From positions 1 through 47,888 of the forward strand of contig NZ_JMPI01000076.1 of NCBI RefSeq assembly GCF_000735355.1: 47,888 bases of DNA, in the 5' to 3' direction. Position numbers and translations under genes: made by a program. Below the pieces are notes generated by a model, which did no database searches, was not told where the DNA came from, and saw only the letters and a program-made list of their open reading frames with translations. Origin of the DNA: Buttiauxella agrestis ATCC 33320. GTDB lineage: Bacteria; Pseudomonadota; Gammaproteobacteria; Enterobacterales; Enterobacteriaceae. This document shows, piece after piece, positions 41,825-47,888 of the stretch (the stretch's first letter is position 1; every line of letters starts with the position of its first letter).

Positions 41825-42177
41825 CAGCTCGCAATAGCAAAGGCAATGCGGGTGAAGATAATACAAATAACCAGCCCCAGGAAAACGAGAGGAGAACGGA
41901 CTTTAATATAGGTGAATAAGGCAATAATAATTTCGGCAATATAAAACCACTTCACAATTGACGACCCCGAGCCGAACGTGGAGCTCACCGTTGCTTGTTG
42001 AGAGGCGAGCAGGTCAGTACCAGAGGCGAGTACCGGGTGAGCGACCATAAGTGAAATTAAAACCAACCCTCCGTTTTTGATGAGTTTTTTTAACTGGCGA
42101 TTTTCACGAGCCTTTCGAAATAAAGACGCTACCGCCCATCCCTTTTCGACATTAAGGGCATAACCTTGAGTGAACAT
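41824..42177 (-). CDS. traA: TraA propilin
   Basis: This 117-residue prepilin starts at MFTQGYALNVEKG with CGGAG upstream. As in F, a 51-residue leader would be cut after VLA, leaving a mature pilin of about 66 residues that begins SGTDLLASQQATVSSTFGSG. Two hydrophobic helices (SIVKWFYIAEIIIALFTYI and LVFLGLVICIIFTRIAFAIA) flank a short basic loop (KVRS), as in F pilin. The core TDLLAS...VSSTFG...SSIVKW aligns with F QDLMASGNTTVKATFGKDSSVVKW. The N-terminal residue would be Ser rather than the Ala acetylated by TraX in F. Confidence 0.95.
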   Translation of the reverse strand: MFTQGYALNVEKGWAVASLFRKARENRQLKKLIKNGGLVLISLMVAHPVLASGTDLLASQQATVSSTFGSGSSIVKWFYIAEIIIALFTYIKVRSPLVFLGLVICIIFTRIAFAIAS

Positions 42178-42373
42178 GCTTGTTTCTCCGGATGTAAACA
42201 AAATTTATGTGAGTAAGTGGTTGTTTACTCACGCGACATTGTCCCATGACCCTAAAAAAAAAAAACTGTGAACCGTGTCACATAAATATAAATATTTCGG
42301 AATTATCTGAGCATGGTTGTGCGTAGGCTTTGCCTTCCAGAGGGTTTCTGTGTTGCATGGGAGATCTACACCT

Positions 42374-43015
42374 ATGAAAGTTAAAGAGAAAATGTGGGAT
42401 GGCCGTGGGCGCCCTCGAAAGTTCCGTCCAGGTGAGGCTGTTGAGTGGCGGCTGCGGGCGCCTGATAATTTGCTTATGGAATTACGAATATGTGCCCGGG
42501 CAGGGAAAAGAAGCGTTAATGATGAAATTATCGCAAGGTTGTTATTGTCACTTAATTACCATTCTGAGAAGCCAGTCATTAAAACTGCGGAGGGAGAACG
42601 CCTGATATCACTGGCGGTGAAATTTGAGTTATGGCTGGGTGAATTACTCGATGGTGAGAAGTGTCAGGGTGATAATGAAAATATATATGATACGCCTACA
42701 GAGCGGTTGTGGATGTGGCGTGAGGGAGAGCGAGTATTGCTTCCGGGAAAAACTACCGGTTACAGCATGCGCATTCCTGAGAATCTTGCTGAAGAAATAC
42801 GAGTAATGGCGAGGGTTCACAAACGCAGTCTTAATGACGAAATGCTGACAAGGTTAATGAATACATTGGGATATTTTACTGAGCGAATACTTGACCAGAA
42901 TGAGGATGGTCAGGCACTGAAAGTACTGTGTATGGAGTTTGAAGTGTTTTTAAAAGAGAAAATAGCCGTAATTGAAAAAGAGGTGTTTCCATGGGATAAA
43001 TCCAACCCATCCTGA
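42374..43015 (+). CDS. TraY-like tandem ribbon-helix-helix protein
   Basis: This 213-residue protein contains two similar units of about 100 residues. Each has an Arc-type ribbon-helix-helix: VEWRLRAPDNLLMELRICARAGKRSVNDEIIARLLLSL and TGYSMRIPENLAEEIRVMARVHKRSLNDEMLTRLMNTL. Each unit is followed by a helical tail. F TraY is also a tandem RHH but shorter (131 aa). TraY binds oriT and the tra promoter. Here the gene is transcribed away from traA, not as the first gene of the operon, so it could repress or activate traA from the shared 200-bp promoter region. GGGAG precedes the ATG; the longer upstream frame has no ribosome site. Confidence 0.8.
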   Translation: MKVKEKMWDGRGRPRKFRPGEAVEWRLRAPDNLLMELRICARAGKRSVNDEIIARLLLSLNYHSEKPVIKTAEGERLISLAVKFELWLGELLDGEKCQGDNENIYDTPTERLWMWREGERVLLPGKTTGYSMRIPENLAEEIRVMARVHKRSLNDEMLTRLMNTLGYFTERILDQNEDGQALKVLCMEFEVFLKEKIAVIEKEVFPWDKSNPS

Positions 43016-43023
43016 CTTGTTGT

Positions 43024-43042
43024 GGCCGGTTTGCTTCCGGCC
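43024..43042. terminator. Hairpin between convergent traY-like gene and traM
   Basis: GGCCGG (43024-43029) and CCGGCC (43037-43042) form a 6-bp GC stem in the 34-base gap between two convergent genes. It lacks a U tract, so termination would be weak. Confidence 0.4.
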
Positions 43043-43049
43043 CTTAGAG

Positions 43050-43445
43050 TCATCCTGCATTATTAACGAAGTGTCGGGATTCCGCATCATCTTCTGCGGT
43101 ATTAATGCTGTTTAATAGCATATCAAGGGTATCTTCCAGTTTAGCCTCGCCATCTTTCCCTGTCATTTTCAAGTACATCTCAGCGAGTAATGTTGCAATA
43201 AGTACAGTACCCTCTCTTGAGCCGGCAGATTTTCGTATAAGGTCTCTTTGATATCCCTCCAGATCGAATTGATGCCCATCATCACTATCTCTTTTATAAA
43301 CTAACAATCCGAGCCGTATTAGTTCATTGCAGGTAGCTGAAATGTTTGCTTCGCCGGGGTTCGCACCGTTCTGTAAATCCTGTTGAACGATATCACGTAC
43401 TTCTCGCTCTATTTTATCTTTAAGGTAAATCCCTACTCTTCCCAT
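43050..43445 (-). CDS. traM: TraM relaxosome protein
   Basis: This 131-residue protein corresponds to F TraM (127 aa). An N-terminal RHH begins MGRVGIYLKDKIEREVRDIVQQDL, continues in ISATCNELIRLGLLVYKRD, and is followed by a helical tetramerisation region and an acidic C-terminus that would contact the TraD tail. TraM binds repeated sites in oriT and represses its own promoter. The upstream region contains GTGTCGG inverted repeats that fit such sites. It is transcribed away from oriT, as in F. Confidence 0.85.
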   Translation of the reverse strand: MGRVGIYLKDKIEREVRDIVQQDLQNGANPGEANISATCNELIRLGLLVYKRDSDDGHQFDLEGYQRDLIRKSAGSREGTVLIATLLAEMYLKMTGKDGEAKLEDTLDMLLNSINTAEDDAESRHFVNNAG

Positions 43446-43466
43446 ATTAATGACCTTACTGAGATG

Positions 43467-43482
43467 GTGTCGGAACCGACAC
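43467..43482. promoter_or_regulatory. Perfect inverted repeat before traM (candidate TraM site)
   Basis: GTGTCGG-AA-CCGACAC lies 21 bases upstream of the traM start codon, well placed for autorepression. The same half-site recurs in the large inverted repeat further into oriT. Confidence 0.6.
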
Positions 43483-43664
43483 TAACTTAATTAGTTTGTA
43501 AAAATCGTGATACCGCAAGATGCTGTGTTATCAACGTCCTGATCCGTTACGTAAGTGGTTATACAGTAGTAGGTTTGTACACTATTATGTCTCACAGTGT
43601 GACACTGTACGATACCTAATTCAATGATATTATGACACATCTACAATTGTACGACATATGTAAC

Positions 43665-43718
43665 ACATACCGACACCAACAGGTATTCTAATCCTATGAT
43701 GTAATAGTGTCGGTATGT
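43665..43718. repeat. 12-bp inverted repeat in oriT with GTGTCGG half-sites
   Basis: ACATACCGACAC (43665-43676) and GTGTCGGTATGT (43707-43718) are exact reverse complements separated by 30 bases. They share the GTGTCGG core with the repeat upstream of traM and probably bind TraM or the TraY-like protein. Confidence 0.65.
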
Positions 43719-43793
43719 ACGATAAAACCCCCTCAAGCATCAATTTCGCGCTTTTTTTATCGATGTATGCAAATGATTTATAAGTAAATATCT

Positions 43794-43826
43794 GCAAGAC
43801 GAAGTCTTGCGTGGGGTGTGGTGTTT
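43794..43826 (+). other. nic site and adjacent hairpin
   Basis: GCAAGAC-GAA-GTCTTGC (43794-43810) is a perfect hairpin directly 5' of TTGCGTGGGGTGTGGTGTTT, which differs from the F nic sequence at only a couple of positions. By analogy with F the plus strand is cut between 43819 and 43820 (GGGGTGT/GGTG). The plus strand would then lead with the rightward region and transfer tra last. The four-tyrosine TraI encoded here fits. Confidence 0.8.
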
Positions 43827-44024
43827 TAAAGGGTCAGCAAAGAGCGGCTGGTAATAAGTGAGCTTGTTCTCACATGATATATTCTGGCGTACGGGTTCTC
43901 TGCTAAACAGGAGCGCTCACGCGCGTCTGGAGTGAATTATCTTGATAAAAATGATGGCGGCGGGTATTTTTTATTTGCCTGGCCTGTCGTCTGATTTAAC
44001 ACCTTTCCCGTGGGTATCCTGATA

Positions 44025-44549
44025 ATGAATAAATTACCATTGCTACTGCTTCCTCTCGCATTATCCTGTGCTGCTGCCCCGCAAATGTGTTTCGATCAGG
44101 CCGGGCATGACTTCAGGATCGATCCATTGTTGATCATGGCTATATCTATTAAAGAGAGCCACCTCAGAGCTGATGCCGTGAATAAAGACAACCGAAATAA
44201 AACAGAAGATGTCTGCGGGATGCAGGTGAACAGTTCACATTATTCAAAACTGAACCGTTTTAATATTGACCGGGAAAGGTTACTGAGTGATCCCTGTATT
44301 TGTGTCTACAGCGGTGCCTGGGTACTGGCGCACAACTTCAGGTCATATGGGCGTAACTGGGACAGTGTCGGAATATATAATACGGGCCCGGCTCAGAAAC
44401 TGATTGCGCAGCGCAAAAAATATGCTTCTGAGATAAAGAGTATTTACAGGATTTTGTTGGCGAGGAAATCACTGACAGAGCAGTCTGGTACAGTGGGAGA
44501 ATACAGTACGTTGCCGCGTAATAAGGCCAGTACGCAAACACCAGATTAA
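44025..44549 (+). CDS. Lytic transglycosylase of the orf169/P19 type
   Basis: This protein of about 174 residues begins MNKLPLLLLPLALSCAAAPQMCFDQAG, a signal peptide followed by an SLT-type domain. The catalytic glutamate is in AISIKESHLRADAV. CGMQVNSSHYSKLNRF, DPCICVYSGAWVLAHNFRSYGRNWDSVGIYNTGP and YASEIKSIYRIL match F Orf169 and R1 P19, which open the peptidoglycan for the transfer apparatus. As in F, it is next to oriT. A GTG five codons upstream is an alternative start. Ends at a bidirectional terminator. Confidence 0.93.
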   Translation: MNKLPLLLLPLALSCAAAPQMCFDQAGHDFRIDPLLIMAISIKESHLRADAVNKDNRNKTEDVCGMQVNSSHYSKLNRFNIDRERLLSDPCICVYSGAWVLAHNFRSYGRNWDSVGIYNTGPAQKLIAQRKKYASEIKSIYRILLARKSLTEQSGTVGEYSTLPRNKASTQTPD

Positions 44550-44560
44550 TGACATAAAAA

Positions 44561-44578
44561 ACCCCGGCTAACCGGGGT
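44561..44578. terminator. Bidirectional terminator
   Basis: ACCCCGG and CCGGGGT form a perfect 7-bp stem with loop CTAA, flanked by an A run on the left and TTATTTTT on the right. It serves the transglycosylase gene (plus strand) and the convergent yubP homologue (minus strand). Confidence 0.88.
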
Positions 44579-44586
44579 GTTATTTT

Positions 44587-45408
44587 TCAGCCTTTGATTT
44601 TCGCCATCTCTTCCGCCAGTTTCCAGAGCGCTCTATTTAATTTCACATCACCATCAATTCCGGTCACGGGTCTTGTTCGGGTCCGTTTTCCCTGAGCGGT
44701 AATACCGGGTAAACGCCCCTTGATTAAATTTTCCTGCACCCGGTTAAAAGTGGTCCAGATATCACTTTTGCGATCTTCAAAACGGCGCGGTTCCAGAATC
44801 TGGCTGGCGGTAACGGGCTGGCGTTCTTCGCCGTATTTATAGTCCAGAGCGGCGGTGGCAAACAGGCGTTGTTCGGCGGGATTAAGATTAATCGTTTTCA
44901 TCTCCGCCATATTATCGCCAATGTCGTCAAATGTTTTCAGGACTTCAAATGCGCCCTCGATAACCTGACCAACAATATCCCCTTTATGCGGCACACGAAT
45001 TTCACCGAATGTATCTCCGCACACCATGCCATTCATGCATACAAATCTGAACATTCCCGGGATCATCTGATAACTTGACGAGCCATCATGGCTGTTAAGT
45101 AAAATAATTTCCGGGACTTCAGTTCCGGTAATTGTGTCACGGCGGCGCAGGCGTAACATATGTTTGGTATGTTCCTGCTTATCAATATTGCGCACACGCG
45201 TCTGACAGGCAAAGAATGGCTCAAACCCTTCTTCACGCAGTTTATTAAGCAGGGTAATGGTAGGAATATAGGTGTAGCGCTCTGAACGGGAATTATGTTT
45301 ATCACCGCTGAATACACTCGGCACATATTTTTCAAGTTCATCATTCGTTAATGCACGGTCACGACGAATAAAATTTGCAGCGCGAAAACGGGAGGCCAGT
45401 GTGGTCAT
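44587..45408 (-). CDS. yubP: DUF932-family leading-region protein (YubP-like)
   Basis: This 273-residue protein has the same length as F YubP and belongs to the DUF932/DUF945 phage- and plasmid-associated family. Conserved parts are FIRRDRALTNDELEKYVPSVFSGDKHNSRSERYTYIPT, GFEPFFACQTRVRN, HMLRLRRRD, EIILLNSHDGSSSYQMIPGMFRFVCMNGMVCGD and the C-terminal LNRALWKLAEEMA. AAAGGAG precedes the second of two close ATGs; the first one opens only two codons. The role in conjugative establishment is unknown. It is the gene nearest oriT on the strand readable from the entering single strand. Confidence 0.88.
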   Translation of the reverse strand: MTTLASRFRAANFIRRDRALTNDELEKYVPSVFSGDKHNSRSERYTYIPTITLLNKLREEGFEPFFACQTRVRNIDKQEHTKHMLRLRRRDTITGTEVPEIILLNSHDGSSSYQMIPGMFRFVCMNGMVCGDTFGEIRVPHKGDIVGQVIEGAFEVLKTFDDIGDNMAEMKTINLNPAEQRLFATAALDYKYGEERQPVTASQILEPRRFEDRKSDIWTTFNRVQENLIKGRLPGITAQGKRTRTRPVTGIDGDVKLNRALWKLAEEMAKIKG

Positions 45409-45469
45409 TTCATTTCTCCTTTCAAGTCGTTTAATGGCAGGTTTTCCCTGCCGTTATTAAATCTGAGGT

Positions 45470-45754
45470 TTATTCCGCTATGCCGGTCAGCACGGCCAGA
45501 TAACCGCTTTCGGGTATCGCTGCCGCCAGTGGCCAGCCATTTTGCGTCCAGACGATCACCGTTTCGCCGCCGTCCTCACGAACAGCAATATGCAGATCGC
45601 CTTCCGGTGGCGGGACAAAAATGCCCGGTTGTTTCTGCCCCTCGCTGTTGACCATCACGTACAAAAACAGGTCGGTCAGGTGAGTCATGGTGAATTTTTT
45701 ACCCCATCTTTCGGAAGATTCAGGAGCGGCGGTCTTGACGTTTTGTGTGTGCAT
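45470..45754 (-). CDS. Leading-region hypothetical protein with repeated N-terminus
   Basis: This 94-residue protein starts MHTQNVKTAAPESSERWGKK. The first 19 residues nearly repeat those of the gene at 47325-47693, because both genes begin inside copies of a duplicated sequence. The remainder (LTDLFLYVMVNSEGQKQPGIFVPPPEGDLHIAVREDGGETVIVWTQNGWPLAAAIPESGYLAVLTGI) is unique and looks like a small beta-rich domain. AGAGGATAAG lies upstream. An alternative start at the internal MTHLTDLF is possible. Function unknown. Confidence 0.7.
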   Translation of the reverse strand: MHTQNVKTAAPESSERWGKKFTMTHLTDLFLYVMVNSEGQKQPGIFVPPPEGDLHIAVREDGGETVIVWTQNGWPLAAAIPESGYLAVLTGIAE

Positions 45755-45924
45755 TCTGGTCTTATCCTCTTCTGGTGGTTAATCCATCTCTCGGTGAGTT
45801 CTCTCGCGGCAAAGGGCAAAGGAGCGACGGCGCTGGACGGAAAACAAGGGCGAGCAAAGCGAGTGCATTTCACCCTTGTTTTCTGGCCGGAGACGGTGCT
45901 ACGAAAAGCCCTCCGCGTGAGAAC
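45702..45924 (-). repeat. Frpo/ssi-like repeat, copy 1 (near oriT)
   Basis: A stretch of about 220 bases is repeated at 47641-47860 with high identity. It covers the 5' end of a minus-strand gene and its upstream region and contains a hairpin of AAAACAAGGG (45841-45850) with CCCTTGTTTT (45873-45882). F carries similar duplicated leading-region elements (Frpo) that fold in single-stranded DNA and let RNA polymerase start before the complementary strand is made. Orientation agrees: the transferred strand would be the template. Confidence 0.7.
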
Positions 45925-46497
45925 TGGCCGGGGTGATGGCTCACCTGAGCAGCAGACAGAATGCACACACCCGACACGACGGAACGTCGGGGCGGCTTTA
46001 AAGCGACGGTTCACCGGCGCGGTGAAGGCGTGGGCCAACGGCCCGCAGCAGAGGTTGACCTGGCCGTTGCCATCAGACCCTAGCGAAAGCCCGAAACCCG
46101 CAAGGGATTCGGCGGAGACTGGCCGCTGCCGTGCAGCTGCCCGTCGGAGTGGGGCTGACGACCCGGCCGGAACGGACGGAGAGCCGAAGGGGGCCATTGC
46201 CCTGACGGGGTTATGGTGGAAGAGAATAACCATCAGATACGGCCACCATGAGAGCCGTCACAATCGGAAAAGCATCAGGAAGGTAAAAATGGATATATGA
46301 CCCATACCCGGAAAGACAATGCGGGGAACGGGAGAGAGCAGCGCGTCAGCGCTGCCCTTCTCCTGCCGTTCGCACCGGCCGGTGCGCGAGTTTTTCACGG
46401 CGCTTCAGAACAGGTACAGGCTTCAGGTCGGTCTGTTTTCAAGGGCCTGACCCCTCGCCCCCTGAAAGCCGCCCCGTCAGGAGCGGCGTGTTTCAGA
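45925..46497. other. GC-rich leading-region gap
   Basis: About 570 bases hold no credible gene. GC-rich inverted repeats include GCAGCGC-GTCA-GCGCTGC (46338-46355) and a 16-bp palindrome CGCACCGGCCGGTGCG (46371-46386). The segment next to the repeat probably extends the upstream part of the Frpo-like element; the palindromes may help ssDNA folding or end transcripts. Confidence 0.4.
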
Positions 46498-46692
46498 TCA
46501 GGCCAGGCCCAGTGCCGGGTAAACACTTGGCGTGTTGCCGTTACCGGAACCGGCACCATATCCTGCGTTAACGGTGGTCATGAACTGCTGCCAGTGCTCC
46601 AGCTTGAGCACCGGAACATGAGCAGGTTTTCCGCTGCGTAAGGCATTTACAAACTGGTTAGCCTGTGCAACTATTTGTGGGTCAAATGTCAT
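46498..46692 (-). CDS. Small leading-region protein
   Basis: This is a 64-residue protein, MTFDPQIVAQANQFVNALRSG at the start, with GGAG nine bases before the ATG. The first half is helical (QIVAQANQFVNALRSGKPAHVPVLKLEHWQQFM) and the second half is Gly/Asn-rich. No domain recognised. It lies downstream of the 47266-46778 gene on the same strand and may be co-transcribed from the distal Frpo-like repeat. Confidence 0.65.
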   Translation of the reverse strand: MTFDPQIVAQANQFVNALRSGKPAHVPVLKLEHWQQFMTTVNAGYGAGSGNGNTPSVYPALGLA

Positions 46693-46777
46693 GGTTTAAT
46701 CTCCATGTAGGTTTTGATAGCCGGTTTAGCTTTCGACGGAGAAACCGGCACGAGAAAGCAGGCGTAAGCCTGCTTTT

Positions 46778-47266
46778 TTAATGCCCGGAAAATGACGCAC
46801 TCCCGGACAAAACTTCTGTTTCTACCCGCGCCAGCACCTGTGCATGTGACAGGGTGCAGACATCGCGGAACTCAAAAAAACGCCCTTCGGTTCGGACAAA
46901 AATGCTGGTGACATCCCCGGCGTACATCTCCATGGATTTGAACGACTCCCCGTTGTTCGTGCGGCACCAGTCCATCGGCGGCAACACTTCAAGCTGATCG
47001 ATGTAACGTTCCCCGGTGATTTCCAACACCGGAGTACGGTACTTTTCATTTTGCAGATCGATAAGTTCGGCCACACTCATCACGGCCATATCGGGGTAGT
47101 TTTCCTGCAACGCGCCCAGGGTTTTCTGGCCCCATTCGGTGACCCATTCACCGCCCAGCCACTGCGCGTGGCACCAGATATCGGCGGTGGTGGTGCGCAC
47201 AAACGCCATCGGAACGGCTGTCTGTGGTGCGGTATCCGGGGTGGTGCAGTTCAGATTCTGTGACAT
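46778..47266 (-). CDS. Leading-region hypothetical protein
   Basis: This is a 162-residue protein from MSQNLNCTTPDTAPQTAVPM, chosen because AGGAGAACC lies just upstream; the frame is open to 47305 but lacks a better site. The sequence is acidic with aromatic clusters (IWCHAQWLGGEWVTEWGQKTLGALQENYP; DQLEVLPPMDWCRTNNGESFKSMEMYAGDVTSIFVR). I do not recognise a family. Its location and strand suggest early expression in the recipient, perhaps from the repeat at 47641-47860. Confidence 0.7.
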   Translation of the reverse strand: MSQNLNCTTPDTAPQTAVPMAFVRTTTADIWCHAQWLGGEWVTEWGQKTLGALQENYPDMAVMSVAELIDLQNEKYRTPVLEITGERYIDQLEVLPPMDWCRTNNGESFKSMEMYAGDVTSIFVRTEGRFFEFRDVCTLSHAQVLARVETEVLSGSASFSGH

Positions 47267-47324
47267 GATTGGTTCTCCTTTCAGGTTAAGCGGTGGCAGC
47301 CTCACGCCGCCACCGGGTAATAAA

Positions 47325-47693
47325 TCAGTCTTCCGCAGCCAGTTGGGACATCAGGGTGTCGTAATCCACCTGAGCGCGTTGTTCTTCCGCCAGTGTCAGC
47401 ATGTAACCCCGCTTTGCCGCCGCACCGATAAACACGGGGCGGTCTTTCAGTGGCAACTGTGCCAGGTAGTCCAGTGCACTTCCCAGCAGGTGGGACTGAT
47501 AAATCTCGTAGAACTGACCGCAGCGCCGACCCGCCTGTTTCTCCAGCCGCGCCAGTACCACATCAGCCCGGATCACGTCATACGGATGGCAGGAATCAAC
47601 ATTGGTGATAAAGCCATCCGTGCGCATGGCGGTGGTTTTCCCCCATCTTTCGGAAGATTCAGGAGCGGCGGTCTTGACGTTGTGTGTGTTCAT
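47325..47693 (-). CDS. Leading-region hypothetical protein with repeated N-terminus
   Basis: This 122-residue protein starts MNTHNVKTAAPESSERWGKT, shared with the gene at 45470-45754, then diverges into a helical domain (YDVIRADVVLARLEKQAGRRCGQFYEIYQSHLLGSALDYLAQLPLKDRPVFIGAAAKRGYMLTLAEEQRAQVDYDTLMSQLA). GAGGAG lies nine bases upstream of the ATG. It is the first gene after the distal Frpo-like repeat and is followed by the 47266 gene after about 60 bases. Its function is unknown. Confidence 0.7.
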   Translation of the reverse strand: MNTHNVKTAAPESSERWGKTTAMRTDGFITNVDSCHPYDVIRADVVLARLEKQAGRRCGQFYEIYQSHLLGSALDYLAQLPLKDRPVFIGAAAKRGYMLTLAEEQRAQVDYDTLMSQLAAED

Positions 47694-47860
47694 GCTGGTT
47701 TACTCCTCTGGTGGTTATGTCATCTCTCGGTGAGTTCTCTCGCGGCGAAGGGCAAAGGAGCGACGGCGCTGGCCAGAAAACAAGGGCGAGCACAGCGAGT
47801 GCATTTCACCCTTGTTTTCTGGACGGAGGCGGTGCTACGAAAAGCCCTCCGCGTGAGAAC
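47641..47860 (-). repeat. Frpo/ssi-like repeat, copy 2
   Basis: This is the second copy of the 45702-45924 repeat. The hairpin is longer here: a perfect 14-bp stem, CCAGAAAACAAGGG (47773-47786) with CCCTTGTTTTCTGG (47809-47822). The loop contains a nested GCAC-GTGC stem. It lies upstream of a minus-strand cluster of three genes and could drive their transcription from the entering strand. Confidence 0.7.
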
Positions 47861-47888
47861 GCGGCCGTGAGATACCCCACCGGGCACA

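Larger units (their letters stand above)
43446..44024. other. oriT: Origin of transfer (oriT) region
   Basis: A non-coding region lies between traM and the orf169-type gene, exactly where oriT lies in F. It contains traM-proximal GTGTCGG inverted repeats (43467-43482, and 43665-43676 paired with 43707-43718), AT-rich stretches, a nic-proximal hairpin (43794-43810) and a nic core (43807-43826) almost identical to that of F. Confidence 0.88.

Noticed and set aside
42240..42275. Rho-independent terminator at the 12-A run upstream of traA
   Set aside because: The A run is not preceded or followed by a stable GC stem on either strand.
43621..43720. CRISPR-like or iteron array near oriT
   Set aside because: The repeats are inverted, few and irregularly spaced, fitting relaxosome binding sites rather than a CRISPR array or replication iterons.
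45685..46233. 182-codon minus-strand open frame across the first Frpo-like repeat
   Set aside because: It overlaps the start of the better supported 45470-45754 gene, is Arg/Pro/Ser-rich as expected from a GC-rich shadow frame, and lies on the hairpin repeat.
46297..46641. 114-codon plus-strand open frame in the leading region
   Set aside because: It runs through GC-rich palindromes and overlaps a better supported minus-strand gene.

Overview
The window is part of an F-like conjugative plasmid of an enterobacterium. It carries an almost complete F-type type IV secretion and DNA-processing module, the TraT surface-exclusion lipoprotein, F-type maintenance and phage-exclusion genes (resD, pifC, pifA), and an IS2-group insertion sequence. 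Many Tra proteins are clearly homologous to those of F but diverged, and several gene positions differ from F. The plasmid is therefore a distant IncF relative rather than F, R1 or R100. The exact host genus cannot be read from the window. No antibiotic-resistance genes, tRNAs, rRNAs or CRISPR arrays were seen.

Layout, left to right. (1) 81-2750 is an AT-rich accessory block with a phd-doc toxin-antitoxin pair (minus strand) and a two-gene DUF262/HEPN-nuclease cassette (plus strand), which is a candidate defence or addiction system. (2) 2749-5931 (minus strand) holds a ResD-type tyrosine recombinase gene split by an IS2-like element with a 5-bp target duplication, plus two uncharacterised genes. 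(3) 5932-9864 has a control region with perfect inverted repeats followed by pifC-pifA, the F-type phage-exclusion operon. (4) 10064-10846 is traX, the pilin acetylase, on the plus strand and detached from the tra operon. (5) 10847-12983 is the replicon: a hairpin-rich putative origin, repA (RepFIIA superfamily, GTG start), a leader ORF, a plus-strand antisense RNA, and sequences that can form an IncI/IncL-M-style activator pseudoknot. (6) 13277-42177 (minus strand) is the tra operon, read from high to low coordinates: traA, L, E, K, B, V, C, trbI, traW, two small unknown genes, traU, trbC, traN, F, a traQ-like gene, trbB, a 34-codon ORF, traH, G, a traS-position gene, traT, D, I, and a dsbA-like gene. 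(7) 42374-44024 contains a TraY-like tandem RHH protein on the opposite strand to traA, traM, and an oriT with a nic core almost identical to that of F. (8) 44025 to the end is the leading region: an orf169-type lytic transglycosylase (plus strand), then minus-strand genes including a yubP homologue, with two copies of a ~220-bp repeat bearing a strong hairpin. These repeats resemble single-stranded promoters (Frpo/ssi).

How it fits together. TraM, the TraY-like protein and TraI assemble at oriT. TraI nicks the plus strand and the leading region enters the recipient first. TraD couples the relaxosome to a channel and pilus made by TraA, L, E, K, B, V, C, W, U, F, H, G and N with TrbC and TrbI. 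Leading-region genes lie on the strand that can be transcribed from the entering single strand. TraT and the traS-position protein would limit redundant mating. PifA would limit certain phages, and the ResD, Phd-Doc and Rep functions would maintain the plasmid.

The most noteworthy points are the pseudoknot replicon, the compositionally distinct TraG-tail/traS module, the DUF262/HEPN pair, the inverted TraY-like regulator with no TraJ, the CxxS active site of TrbB, and the paired Frpo-like repeats.
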